Positions 24,769 through 36,689 of a DNA stretch of 64,000 bases are shown piece after piece. Origin of the DNA: Lindgomyces ingoldianus (lineage: Eukaryota; Ascomycota; Dothideomycetes; Pleosporales; Lindgomycetaceae). The stretch lies in the NCBI RefSeq assembly GCF_010093535.1, contig NW_022985176.1, positions 876,665 to 940,664 of the forward strand, given 5' to 3'. A program made the position numbers and the translations under genes. Under the pieces are notes generated by a model. That model was given only the letters and a program-made list of their open reading frames with translations. It did no database searches and was not told where the DNA came from. Position 1 is the stretch's first letter. Every line of letters starts with the position of its first letter.

Positions 24769-27129
24769 GCATGTTCCGTAAGTGGCATGGGCCTTCATGT
24801 TCTCCACCGTTCTCCACTGTTCTCCACTAGCACCTTACCCACGACTGACGTTTTTCTGGCTCTCACTCGTGGCTCCCAAAAAAAAAATATTGAAAATGGA
24901 GTCTACAATGGCAGAAAAGAAAATCGAAGAGGCGCTCAATCAGCCCTCATGTATTTCACCTCCACCAAAACTAGACACAGTCCTAAGATGAATTTGATCC
25001 TTACAATCGGCTTGTGAAGAATGCGCACATGCTAATTGTAGTCACTTGGAGTAAGAATGGCACAAACGATGGCATGGTGACGGCGAGTGAGGGGGTTATC
25101 ATGTGTCGGGAACAATGACATTGCGAACGGCACCAAAAAACCCGCTCTCCAAAATGCTTGGCACCAACCCTTCTGAAATAATCCTCACCTAAATCAATTA
25201 CGCAACGTCATTTTAAACCAATAATCGCATGTAGCTTTTCGCATGTATATAATTTCTCTATATAATCTTCTTGAGAGAGTAACAATCCTTGAGCCTTTAA
25301 GGCATAGAATGAATCCTCGCACTAATACGCTTCTTAGAAACCTTCTCCTACCCTTTAAAAGCTAGTTTTCTGGTGTCGGTTTCATCAAAATAAGGAATCT
25401 TCTTGACGTACTGCCTTGGAGGCTGTCGGGGGTTTTCAATAGGAGACAAATTAGGAAGGTGACAGTTGAAGTAGTGCTCTAACATGCTTTTTCTTCTAGG
25501 TTTGCACTATATTTGGCCTGCTAGAGATATACCCAGAGTGCCGTCTTCGTCTAGGATAAATCCAGGGCCCTTTAACTAAGGCTTTATAGTAAGCTTAAGA
25601 GTCTGGTTGATATGGTCGTGCTGGGTCATGGCCCAGCCCTGACGTTTGTAGACCCTAACACGGCGAAACGGATATATTTGTATTCTGAATGCATTTGGCT
25701 TCTAAGAACTCGCCGCCCCGCAGACTTGTGCTTTAGTTGGGGTATTGTTGTGTTTGTATTAACGAGGAGAAGGTATTTCTACATTATTTAATTAATTTAA
25801 TATGTGGTTGTGGAGTCGCATTGTGTTGATATGAAAAGGTGGGAAACTTGCTCGGTAATGAGTGCTGGTTTTTGTCACCTGCGTGCCAGGGTACTGGATA
25901 GATCAGCAGCAGCCAGATCAGTCAAAGTAGATCAGCCAAAGCCATCAGGTACATCCACACCAACTCCAACGCCATCCGACATGCCGAGTGCGGCGGTCTT
26001 GCTCAATGTTGCTGGATGGAGATGGGCGATACTTCTTAGAGTTTTGATGATTGTTGGATGAGAGGTCACAGTGCTTGTTGAACGCCAAATTTTAGCAATT
26101 ATGACAGAATAGGACAGGATCTAGCTGAAGACCAAAATCTTCATCCTTTGAGCATCCTTCCTACTTCTACAATGATGTTTAATACATCAAATTGTCCTTG
26201 CTCATGCCTCAATGGGTGCTGGCATGTTCTACTTACCAGCTTTGGTCTTTGTTTAGTGGAAATTGGCCACATCCTGACTACATAGCGTCTTCATCCCCTC
26301 TTGAGAGGCGTAGCATCACATCCGGAATTGATGGCCCACACGTGGGGTGACTTGTAGGTGAGTTGGGGTGTAGGTTGTGCGAAGGTATATGGTGGCTTGT
26401 GTGGGTGCAACGCGTTGTGCTTTGGCTTTTTTTCCTACTGGTAAAGCAATTCTGATAACGAAGTCAACAGCGCGTAATCCTTGTGGCGGTCTGCCACACT
26501 TAGCATTGGCACAAATCGACTCGCCAGATGTTGTACGAAAAACAGTTTGAAACTGAGGCAAAGTACTCTGTACAGAGCCTTCAATAGAATAGAGAAAGAA
26601 ATTGGTGGGAGTACGCAATGTCGGGCGAAACTTGAGGGGGTGAGCCGTCTCACTCATTGAAGGATTCAAAGGGTTCGTCAGGAATCAGGATGAAATATCA
26701 TGATCGGGGATTCCGAACTTCCACCTTTGTGGGGGCGGAAGTCCCAAGCGAAATTGGAGTGGAGTTCAGCAAAACCCCAGGAACCCGCATGCCATGTGGA
26801 TCCGTCAGCTTCCATTGGACTACTGGCCTTTCGGCGTTCTATTTTCGTCAAAACAAGCTCTCCAGGCTGCAACACTTGGCGGAAGACTGCAAGGGTTGGT
26901 CTTGGGGGTTCATGCTGAGACGGGGGCTCGGAAACGCCAGCCTTCTTACAATTCCTCCGCACTTTTTTAGCTGTCCTTATTCCTCGTTCTGATGATGGGA
27001 CTGTTTGCCAGTACAGCTACCATACCACTGCCTATATCAACGTAGGCCTAATGCTTGCCGAACTCGTTTGGGAGAGGCATCCAGAGATCCGAAACACGAG
27101 ATAGTGACGCCATTCGCTTGCACGCAACA
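24769..27129. other. AT-rich gene-poor stretch
   Basis: Mostly AT-rich with frequent stops. One ATG-started minus frame (about 26316-26657, 113 codons, with CANAKCGRPPQGLR) is open, but has no recognised motif and no support from splicing. Otherwise I see nothing until the DUF6536 gene. Confidence 0.35.
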
Positions 27130-30053
27130 ATGGCAAGCAGTTACAGTTATGACCGGCTTCCTCCTCTTCAAGAGACTCCACTTCAAGATGAGTCCCAGGA
27201 TATAGCAGAGTAAGCTACTTTTGGGCTCACCCTATCTGCGCTACTAACCAAATACTTGTGTAGCATCACATATGATTCATACAATTCCCAATGGACTCTT
27301 CACCCACTCTCAACCTCATCCTCATCACCCCCAAACTACACTTCGGCGGACCCAAGAGGTTGCGGGGATGGCTCCAGTCTAAAAAGCTTTGAGACATGCG
27401 CTTCTTCTTCTTCTTCGTCATCTAGTAGCCATCTGGAGAAACTCAAAATTGGCTGGAATAGAATTCGAAGGAAACCGCTTCCAAGGTACATGCAAGGCTC
27501 AATCAGGAGACACCCTGCAGCAGACATTCACCCAACCCGTATCAGTCGCGGAGTATGGAAGGATCAACTGCTAGTAGACCGGTCCCTGCGAGGGATGGCT
27601 GCACTTACGACCGCCTTCGCCGTTGCGATGATTATTGTTATTGCGACCAACCTGAAGCCGTTTCACAACCGACTAAATAAGTTCACCAGTTCCGTTGGAG
27701 GCCAGACGAGAGATTGCACATCAGTCACACATACCAATACTGCGTTGCTTCTCGTTATTAATGTAGCAGCCACGATGATATTGGGCATGTCCAATACTTA
27801 TCAGCAACTGGTCACATCATTAACCATAGATGATCTGAAGCACATGCTTCAAAAGTTCGGAGATTCAAGAGTCGGGACAAATTCACCGTTTAACATAAAC
27901 CATAAACGAGAAGGAAAAATAAAATCTTGGTCGGCCTGGTTTTTGCTCATCTGTACCTCCCTGCCCATCCACTTCCTGGCCAACTCTCTCATCGGGCCAA
28001 GCTATATTCTAGAGCCTCCGATTTCGATAGAATTCAACGAAACGACTTTTAAAGGTCTTACTGGAACCTACTCATATGGCGGCTCAGACTATATTTCAAA
28101 TCCGGGTTCCTTCGTTTGCTGGAGTGCCTTTAGGACAGGACAAGCCCACTTTCCAGTGTCACTTATGGTCCTTGGAGAAGACGACAGTACTAGCTACAGT
28201 TCTGAAATTAGTGAATTTAATAGGCAGCACTCCAGGATGATCGTGAATTACGACAAAAGAAACTGCACGGGCCTCGCAAAGACAGCTACCGATGTCAGGG
28301 CGCTTGAAGCTTCATGGACCTATAACCTGTATTATGATCGCATCGTCTATCGGGATGGTCATTGTATAATGGGTAGCTCGGTGACTTGCACGCTCCTCGA
28401 CTCGAAACCTACACTATGCCGTTTAAACGTACGGATGAATGCTGCATTTATTCTCGCTGCGGGCCTATCGGTAAAAGCCATTTACATGATCAGTGTCAAT
28501 TTACTTGCGCGGGGAAAGTTGAAGCGACAGTGTTTGACTTTTGGAGATGTTCTTGTTGCGTCTGCTTCGAACCCGGAGCTGAGGGTACAAGGGTTTGTCC
28601 CCTTAGATCTGGCCATGTCTTCGTTGCTAACGGTGAAAGGGAATGCCTGGTCAATGCAGGTGACTCTTATAGACGGACTACGTCGCACACTTGCCACCCT
28701 AAACACTGTAAGAGCAAGGAGGAGTCCAAGACTGGTGGTATGTTACTTTGATATCGCATTTCTTCTTACGACTAATGACTGACAGACGAGATCGGTCATT
28801 GTCAAAAATGTAAGAAGTGGAACAAAATCTGCAAGCTGTCCAGCCAACCGCAACCTACCATGGCGACGAAATTCAAGAAGAGTTTAATATCAAACCTAGG
28901 AAACACCGCCCTCACTCAGATGTGTCTTTTAATGTTCTGTAGCCTGTGCATGCTGATGGTTTCCATCTTCATCGCTGTGGCCACTGGGTCAGAATACACT
29001 GCTGGCAAACAAAAGTGTGACGAGTATTCTGAACGAGGGTATAATGAATGGTGCAATATGTCGTCGACGGCGCAGTTTAATCAGGTGTCTGGAGGCTGGG
29101 GCGGCTTCAACCAGTCCTTAACCGTCGCTTCTCTTCTCCCCGACCGCCTTGGTAATGAGATAATTAGCTTTTGCATGTATGTACCCGACTCACTCTTCAA
29201 TTGTGGGGAGAGAACATTGACCGCCTACAGATCCAACGGAGCTCAGTTCATATATTCTCTTCTCTATCTAATGCTCATTTACAATATTACTTTAGTAAGA
29301 AGGCCCGGCTTTAAGCAACGATCGCGAGCTGGGTTGACTCTCTTCTAGATATCGCAAGAATATGATTGGGGAAAATTAGAATGGGAACGGCGACGCCTTC
29401 GATGTACGATCGTCAAGGGAGACTGCTTCTCGCAAGACTATCTCCTTCAGCTACCAAAGCAGATTTTATTCCCTATCATGGGGTACAGCGTCTTGACGCA
29501 TTGGATGCTTGGAGAGGCACTGCAGACCCAGGAAGCGATTTGGAGGGAAGATATACCTGGTCGGCATGTTGAACATTCTAAATACATAGTCAGTCCACCT
29601 AGCGGCTGATAGCCCGTCTAGACTACTTACTTCAGCAGATAACATACGCAGCATACCCATTGTGGGCTGCGACGTTTCTAATCCTTGTGATGACCGCCAC
29701 TTGCTGGTGGGCGTTCACATACAAGCGCGAGGGTTTCATTCCTCAGATGTTCGGGAGTATCAGGACGTTATGCGCGGCAACGACTCAGCTCGATGATTTC
29801 CCAAAGTCAGCCAAACTCCCATTTGTGTGCATGTGGAGTTCTGCTAATCAGTTGCAGTGTCGGTGTGAAATGGGGTGATCTTGGAATGGGAAAACAGTTT
29901 AGGCATGCTGGGCTATCGTCTGAGGATGTGATGAAGATTATTCCACATGAGCTGTACGCTGGTATCGACCCTTCAGCTGGTCTTGCTGAGACAGAGGATG
30001 AGCTTTTCATGCAGAAACACGACGGCGACAGAGAGTTGGACGGCTCTGTTTGA
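27130..30053 (+). CDS. DUF6536-type polytopic membrane protein, 871 aa
   Basis: Seven exons: 27130..27209, 27264..28592, 28640..28734, 28786..29294, 29349..29588, 29639..29805 and 29858..30053. Introns are 47-54 nt with clear branch sites (CTACTAAC, GCTAAC); the total is 872 codons including stop. The start was extended upstream of the long second exon because that exon has no early ATG, and the intron at 27210-27263 is textbook. Residues 1-140 are Ser/Pro-rich and cytosolic, including a nine-Ser run. About five to seven hydrophobic spans follow. Between the first two spans is the conserved N-terminal DUF6536 pattern (basic RSLRG..A, hydrophobic span, short Cys-containing loop, INV-type span). 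Cys/His-rich segments (CHPKHC, CQKCKK) lie before the later spans. Function of the family is unknown; an outer-membrane-face role is speculation. Confidence 0.85.
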
Positions 30054-31985
30054 GGAGCCAGGAGAGTTCTTAGAGACTTTGGAACTGCTGTTGGATCTTA
30101 AAGATTGCTTTCTGTCACGTCATGATGGACGAATGGTGTTTCGGATGGAGGCCCCCATATTCGATGATAGACCTCCCGAAAGATATACAATTGGAGGTAT
30201 TATCAGAGTGGAAACGAGGATCTAATAAGCTTGACGAGGTAGTGCCACCTTGAAACACTGAAGCACAGGCCGTCATGGTTTAGGGAACGCCACTTGAAAG
30301 CGCTCAAGGTAGCCGTTTCGGTCCCAGATTTCGTATCCCCGCATCATTATTTATCAAACTTCTCATCTCACTTCCCTTCATACTATGCATGCCATGTGGG
30401 CTGGGGTCATACATACGGGTATCGGTACTTGCCGAGACCGGGATACACCAGAGCAGGGAGTTGTGCTAGGAACTGTATCCGAATCCAAGAAATATTGGTT
30501 CCAGACACTAGGTCTTACGGGCCGAATTAGATTAGATTGCTCGGTACATCGTACAGTAATAGTGATTGCTTCTAAGGCACATTCATCCTTTCATGTATCA
30601 CGGAGCCTGTCATGATTCAAGCATCTCACAACTTCAAGATCTGCAACGTGTTCCAATATCCAGTCTTAGTATTGGACTGTTAGAACCTGGTCAGTCGTGA
30701 CGACCTCTGCTCGCTTTTCCACGGCTCTCTGCTTACACATTGCCGTGGCAGATGCTCGGAGAAACGTTTGTCAGACTAGTATTTCGGAATAAGCATATCG
30801 GAATTGAAATGATCCAACCATGGAACTCATCCCGAAGCGACATCGGCCCATATCATCTCACCCACTGCTCTGAGTGGTCAGTCTGAGGGCAGCTTAATAC
30901 TTCCGGCCGCCCTTCCTAGCAACCTCACGCCCTCCGCCAAAGCCACATGCTTTGAAACTCGACACCTTGGACCACTAAACGGCAACAACTCGACGCCAGG
31001 CGTGTGGGTTGAAGAAATTTTAGGCTAGTTCTGCGAGGATGCAAAAAACTGAATATCGCTCCCAATTCTTCCATTGGAGAAAATTCTTCGCTGCAGGAGG
31101 ATGCTGGTCCCAGGAAATCCAAAATGAATGCTGCAGGAGTCATTCAATGGGCGGGAGGAAATTCTGCCTGGAAATTGACATTCTCTCTTTGCAGCATGAT
31201 GCTCTGGTCTAGGACGCATCCTTCGATTCATAGAAGCTTTCTATCTAATAGCATAGCAGCGTTGCAAGCTAAAAATTTCGCACACCTATGTACATGCGAT
31301 ATCCATATGGCGTGCTAAAAAGCGTGTATACTTAACGTACATTGTTGAGGGAGTTCGCCGCTGACAAATAGTTTCATTGATTCGGCCTAAACTTTCCATT
31401 GGCGATCAGCGCTCTTCATTGCTGGGATGACGGCCCTGAAAGCCTGACTTTGGGACTACGACGATACGGAGAACTGAGACGATGGCGTCTGGGTCTGAAT
31501 TGATGGATGCCTCGCACAGAGCGCTGACTTTTGATGTACCAAAGGCGTGAATCTGGCCCATTTGGGTGTAGTGCCTGTGAAGAGCAGGCGCTGGTTGGCC
31601 CGCTGCAGCAGTCATCTGTAATCCGCACGCCCTGTCAACGTCCCCACCCTGCGTCGTTCCCCGTCGGCCAAGACCAAGCCCTTCTCCAGCTGCATGCACT
31701 TCATCCACATGCATGTTGCAAGCGTCCCGCAATAGCTCACCCGCCGGGATGACTCAAGTGCATCATCTGAAGCTGTTGGAGCGTATAAGTCTGACTGGTG
31801 CCTCGTTCTTGGAGCCTTATTCTCCTGTCTCACGCATCTGAACCCAGCAAGAGTCTCTTATTCCACTGTTTGTACCCCAGTTCCATAGGGGATTCTCCGC
31901 ATTCAATCTCCTCGCTTTCCTTGGCGCTGTTGTAATACATCCGCCCTTTGTCCTTCGATAGCTTAAAGGCAACAATCGGCCCAAC
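30054..31985. other. Gene-poor stretch between DUF6536 and arrestin-like genes
   Basis: Short frames only, no motif. The last 150 bases form the probable promoter and leader of the arrestin-like gene. No repeat or RNA gene is evident. Confidence 0.4.
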
Positions 31986-33644
31986 ATGCCCTCCCCATCG
32001 GGCGCCTCGATGCATTCCAGCTCCATGCAGTCAATTGGGAACCAGATTGGCTACAAAGTTCGAAACATTGCTCACTATGGCCAACCACAGATCGAAATCA
32101 ACCTCGACGGTGGCCATGGGCCTACCGGCCGCTATGTGACCAGTTACTCCACCATGGACACCATCACGGGAACAGTGTCCGTGACCGCCGCCCACGATAC
32201 GAGATTCGAAGATATCGAAATCGCATTCACGGGTGAGTATCCGTCATTCCACTGCCAATAGCTTGGCGACTTCGGGAAGCTGATATGGTATGACGCAGGC
32301 ACAAGCCAAGTCTTCGTCGACAGGCTCACCACCACCCCATCGATATCAGGCCGCACCGAAGCCACACATCGATTTCTGACCCTCAAGCAACCAATCAATG
32401 AAGCCGACCTCCCTCAGCCAAGGAGCCTAGTAGCGGGCAAGAAATATGTCTTTCCATTCATCTTTACAATACCAAGCCAGCTTCTTCCGCGAGCCTGCCC
32501 CCACACAGTGGCCTCGGATCACGTCCGCGAGACTCATCTGATGCTACCACCAAGTCTGGGAGACCCGGACCTAGCCGGCCACAGCGGCGCACTGCTGGAT
32601 GATCTAGCCCCAGAGATGAGCAAAATCATATACGGCATCAAGGCTCGGATAACGCAGATTCGGGAAGCCGACGGCGCTGTGTCGCTCATAGCAGAAAAGA
32701 TGAAAAAGGTCCGCGTCAAGCCAGCGTTCGAGGAGCAACCCCCACTCAACGTTGATCCATTCGACCCCGAATACCGCATCCGCCACGAGAAGGTTATCAG
32801 AAAGGGATTCTTCAAGGGTAAACTTGGTACTCTAACAGCCCAGAGCGCTCAGCCGAAGCCTCTAGTAATCCCAGGAGCCCGAAGTGTCCCAAATGCACAG
32901 ATAACAACTATGGCCACCGTTCTGCTACGGTTCGACCCCGCAGATGAGAGCAATGCGCCACCGAGATTAGGGTCCTTGGCGACGAAAATGAAGGTCTCTA
33001 CTTTCTACGCTTCAGCTCCAAGGCAGAACTTCCCCGCTCGGGCTTCGCTTGGAATCGACCTCACACAGGGAGTGTACCAAGAAAGTGTTTCTCTATCTTC
33101 GCTATGCGTTGGTTCCGCACAATGGAAGAAGCACACGTCTGCCAGCAATCCGGCATTGGATGACAGCATCGAACGCCGCGACTCTGGCATCTCGGACTGC
33201 TCCTCGACCTCGGCAAACAATGCTCGGAACGCTGGGATCCTGACACAGCCGAAGAACTATCAGGGCGGAAGTTTCTATACAGCCAAAATCCTCGTCCCAA
33301 TCACGCTCCCCAACAACAAGAACTTCATCCCCACCTTCCACACCTGCCTCATCTCTCGCATTTATGGACTCTCACTCCAGCTCTCGATCCACGCTCCAGG
33401 CGTCAGTGACCCTTCAGTCCACCTGAAAGTACCCATTCAGATCTGTGCCGAAGGAAGCATCACCGGAAACGAGAATGCAAGGGCCCGGAGCGTGGAAGCT
33501 TCCGTAGCCCGCGAGGCTGATAGCATGTTCACCCCGAGGAGCGTGGCGCCACCGAACCCGTATGCTCATGAGAGAGAAGATCTGCCGCCGGAATACGCCG
33601 TGTATGCACCTCGTCATACTTCTGGAGTCACGGTTGTGGGGTGA
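31986..33644 (+). CDS. Arrestin-like adaptor protein with PPxY motif, 530 aa
   Basis: Two exons, 31986..32232 and 32299..33644, with donor GTGAGT. The N-terminal half has the arrestin beta-sandwich pattern: a strand-rich start, then YSTMDTITGTVSVTAAHDTRFEDIEIAFTGTS, a loop, RFLTLKQPI, and a KKYVFPFIFTIPSQLLP segment typical of fungal Bul/arrestin-related proteins. A C-terminal arrestin-like portion holds SFYTAKILVPITLP and a PTFHTCLISRIYGL strand pair. Near the C-terminus (about residues 512-515) is PPEY, a PPxY ligand for WW domains of Nedd4/Rsp5-type ubiquitin ligases. Proteins of this kind recruit the ligase to plasma-membrane permeases and so control their endocytosis. A Ser/Thr/Asp-rich insertion near residue 385 could be phosphorylated. 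The family call is good; its cargo is unknown. Confidence 0.88.
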
Positions 33645-35137
33645 GAGTGGCTGAGATACGAAGGGGTGATGCGCAGATGAGCGACAGGAGTGGTAGTATG
33701 GTAGAAATATCAAAGCGATTTTCTTCCCATCTTTCTCTTTCATGTTCATGTTCATCTCCATTTCCTAGGTCCCCTTCAACGGGCCAGAAAATTGATTGGT
33801 GAAAGGAAGGATTTATAATTCTCAACAGCATATATTGTGCTTTCCCGCTTTCCGTTTTGCTGCCCGCCGGATGGACTCAAATTGTTTGAGGAAACGACGA
33901 AGCTCGGAAGCTGGGAGGGTAGAGCTTGGGGTTGATTAGGCTTTCTGTTAGTCGAGAGTATGTATTGATACCCCCACCGAAATGCATCTCGGTGGACTTG
34001 CAAAGTATATAATGTAATGAAGTCTTTGTATGTAAGGTGTGCGGTCGCCGTTCATGTATCCCGGTATCGTTCTTATAGAGCTTTTCATTGTCCTTGAGCA
34101 CCAACGCTAGTGTTATAAGGAGTAGGTGGCTTCATCTCTCTTCAAGGTTAAGCAGAGAATAAAATCCTCTCTATTCTCCCAACGGATGGAATTAATGAGG
34201 GAGCAAGTGGAAAGTTAGACACATGATGACGCGATTGAAGAATGTTCTAGGTGTCGCAAGTCACCTGTACGTCTTGTGTGGAAATGATTTTCGAACTTAA
34301 AATGCGTCATCTCCTAATGTGGAAGATACGCGTCTAGTTCCTATAATCTTCTGGAATGCTACAACTGAATGTTCGTTGAACTGTGTTTTTGGGGGGGCAT
34401 CTACTCATTGCTGATAGCCTCCACAAGCGATGTTAGTTTTCTAAAGAGACAGGGCCGTTAACTAAAATAACACCTTCCTTCCCTGGATACCCATGAACCT
34501 AGAATCCTTCAATTGTCACCTTTGGAGCTCGATTCCAATTTCCCTTATTTCAGGACATCCCCGCCACAGACAAGATGCCACCACGAAAGCGACCCCGACG
34601 CAGCGAATATGTTAGAGCCAGAAAACGCGCTCGCAACAGCCTGGCCTCGATCTCCGCCCTGCTGGTGGAGCCGTACAATGAAATCTGCTCTCACCTTGAC
34701 TACGGGGAGTGATACAATTACCGTCTCGTGAATAAGATGTATGACGCCGATTTGGGATTTGAACCAAGGACCTTGATTCCGACCCTAACGCGTGGGTATA
34801 GTGGGAGGAAGCATTAGAAGTCATTGACTCCACCATCTCGGGTCAAGACTATCCAGACATATAAACAAGAGAAGTTTCTGATGCTGGAATCCAACCTCCT
34901 TTGAAATCTGATGACCAAATTTGGGTGACGCGTGGACCCCCAAGTCAAGGCCGATAAGCTTCAATGAAAGTCTGCGTCCACGGGTGCTATTCCGAACTGA
35001 GGAATATAGCGGCCCATGTGCTTTATTACAGGCAGCGGTGATACGAAAGTAGAGGGCGGAGGAAATCCAACTGATCTTGTAAAACGGGAAATTTTGAACG
35101 ACATAAACTTCCGAGAAATTATTTCACAATTTGTAAA
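33645..35137. other. Intergenic DNA after the arrestin-like gene
   Basis: 3' flank and non-coding sequence. A perfect Pol III B-box-like match occurs on the minus strand near 34755-34765 but I could not fold a tRNA around it. No gene seen. Confidence 0.4.
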
Positions 35138-36190
35138 ATGAAGACGGTTCAGATCATGAATAGAAGGTTAGACCATATACATAGAGAATTCGTGCCGGAA
35201 AGAGATTCTTACTACGCCCCAGAACACGAAGCCGAAGAAGCCTACACTCGAAGCCAACTTGTTCCCCAAGACAGTCTGGTGAACGGTCTTGCTAGCATAG
35301 AGGCCACGGTATTGATGCTATCTAATAGCCTATCCAGAACGGACTTGTTGCCGGTCGGTTCGGCTGGATGGTCTTCAAATCTTGTAACTTTATGGGGCAT
35401 CACACCAGAGCGGCTAGCACCAAATATATCACAAGTCTGGACCTCGCTCCTAACCTTTTGGAGAGAAGAATGGGGGGCTATCGCTTTTCCAAAAAATAAC
35501 AACTTGGAGTCTTCTTGCGCTCATCCACGGTTCACTCAAGCAATTTCTCAGCACTTTCATAATCCTGCAAATGCTAAAACTCGACATACACGAGGAGGGA
35601 GGCGAAGGTGAGATCTACGCCACCAACGTATGCCATGTGTTTCCAACCGACGAATAAGTCTGGCCCTGTCTTAAGCACCAATCTATTATGCACATAGACA
35701 CCAGTGAAGTCGATCTTATCGCCTTCCTCACCTACCACGCCACCTCATTCGGTTAGAAGACACGTATGTTTACAAACTGAGATCCTAGAAGAGGCTTCTC
35801 AGCATCGCTGAGCCACTGTTGAGCCCTCATATAGCAGATTTCGATTATTGTTTACATGACTGACATGAAGAGTATCGCTCTGAGGGCCCGATTGATGATA
35901 AGGAATGCGACGTAATAGGTTAGATCTTAGTGTGCAGGGTGGTTAGTCCCGATGTGGAGTTTTAAGAATGTGGAGGATTTTATCAGGGAACGGGAAAGAC
36001 AGCAGGAGTAGTATGAGTACTCTTGGGATGAATATGAGGAAGAAGGTGGGCTTGAGGCAGGCCTATTTGGCCTTGGTAATGTTATTGATTCTGAGGGAGA
36101 TGAGACTGAAGCATAGGTTGAGTATCTGGAGGATGAGTGAGGTTGGTGACAGGGGCAGATATTCTGCAGGTATGGTGGGAATTGGGTGGT
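35138..36190 (+). pseudogene. Possible decayed gene, unrecognised
   Basis: An ATG-started frame of 157 codons (35138-35611) is followed, after a frame change, by stretches that look protein-like but carry stops: EIYATNVCHVFPTDE-stop and then DTSEVDLIAFLTYHATSFG-stop (to about 35756). Further on, from 35951, comes an acidic frame: ATG, VEDFIRERERQQE-stop, YSWDEYEEEGG, and GNVIDSEGDETEA-stop (about 36110). At least three of the stops are TAG in Gln/Glu-rich context, compatible with CAG-to-TAG change. Whether these pieces belong to one former gene is unclear. No domain is recognised. Confidence 0.3.
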
Positions 36191-36689
36191 GGCATTTGTT
36201 TAACATTCACGCTGGTATCTACAACAATGATTCATTTTCAGTCTCAGTCCAGTCGCAATGCTCTGCCCTCCGCCGATTAAAGCATGTGAGTGCAAGCCCC
36301 AGAATATCATCAGTGAAGCGAAAGCAAAAACGGCTACTGAAATACAGGAAAACCACCGGATGATACACCTGTCTACTCGAAATAAATCTTGAGCAAGTTC
36401 TATCATATAAAATTCTCAGGTCGAAACCCGCGAAAGACTTGCAGCCTCATACAGCCTTCACGTATGAATGCGTGACAGTGGCACCGTTGCGGCATCAAGT
36501 CAGTTTATGGGGTTGAGAGAGTGTATTCTTAAGTTTTAGCAAATGAGGTATCTTAACTCAAAGTAGGGTATATTGAATCCCCCAGCAGACACGCCACCCA
36601 TAGTATATCACCTATCCACTCTCGATAGACGCCGCACCACACCTCCCAAAATCCAAACAACCCCACAATCGCCACCAAAGCAACGTAAT
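36191..36689. other. 3' flank of the permease gene
   Basis: No coding signal. AT-rich with a tail of CT-rich sequence just beyond the permease stop codon. Confidence 0.45.

Noticed and set aside
34750..34830. tRNA-like B-box (minus strand, GGTTCAAATCC)
   Set aside because: The T-loop core matches, but the flanking bases do not pair into a T stem and no acceptor or anticodon stem could be drawn. Possibly a decayed tRNA or chance.
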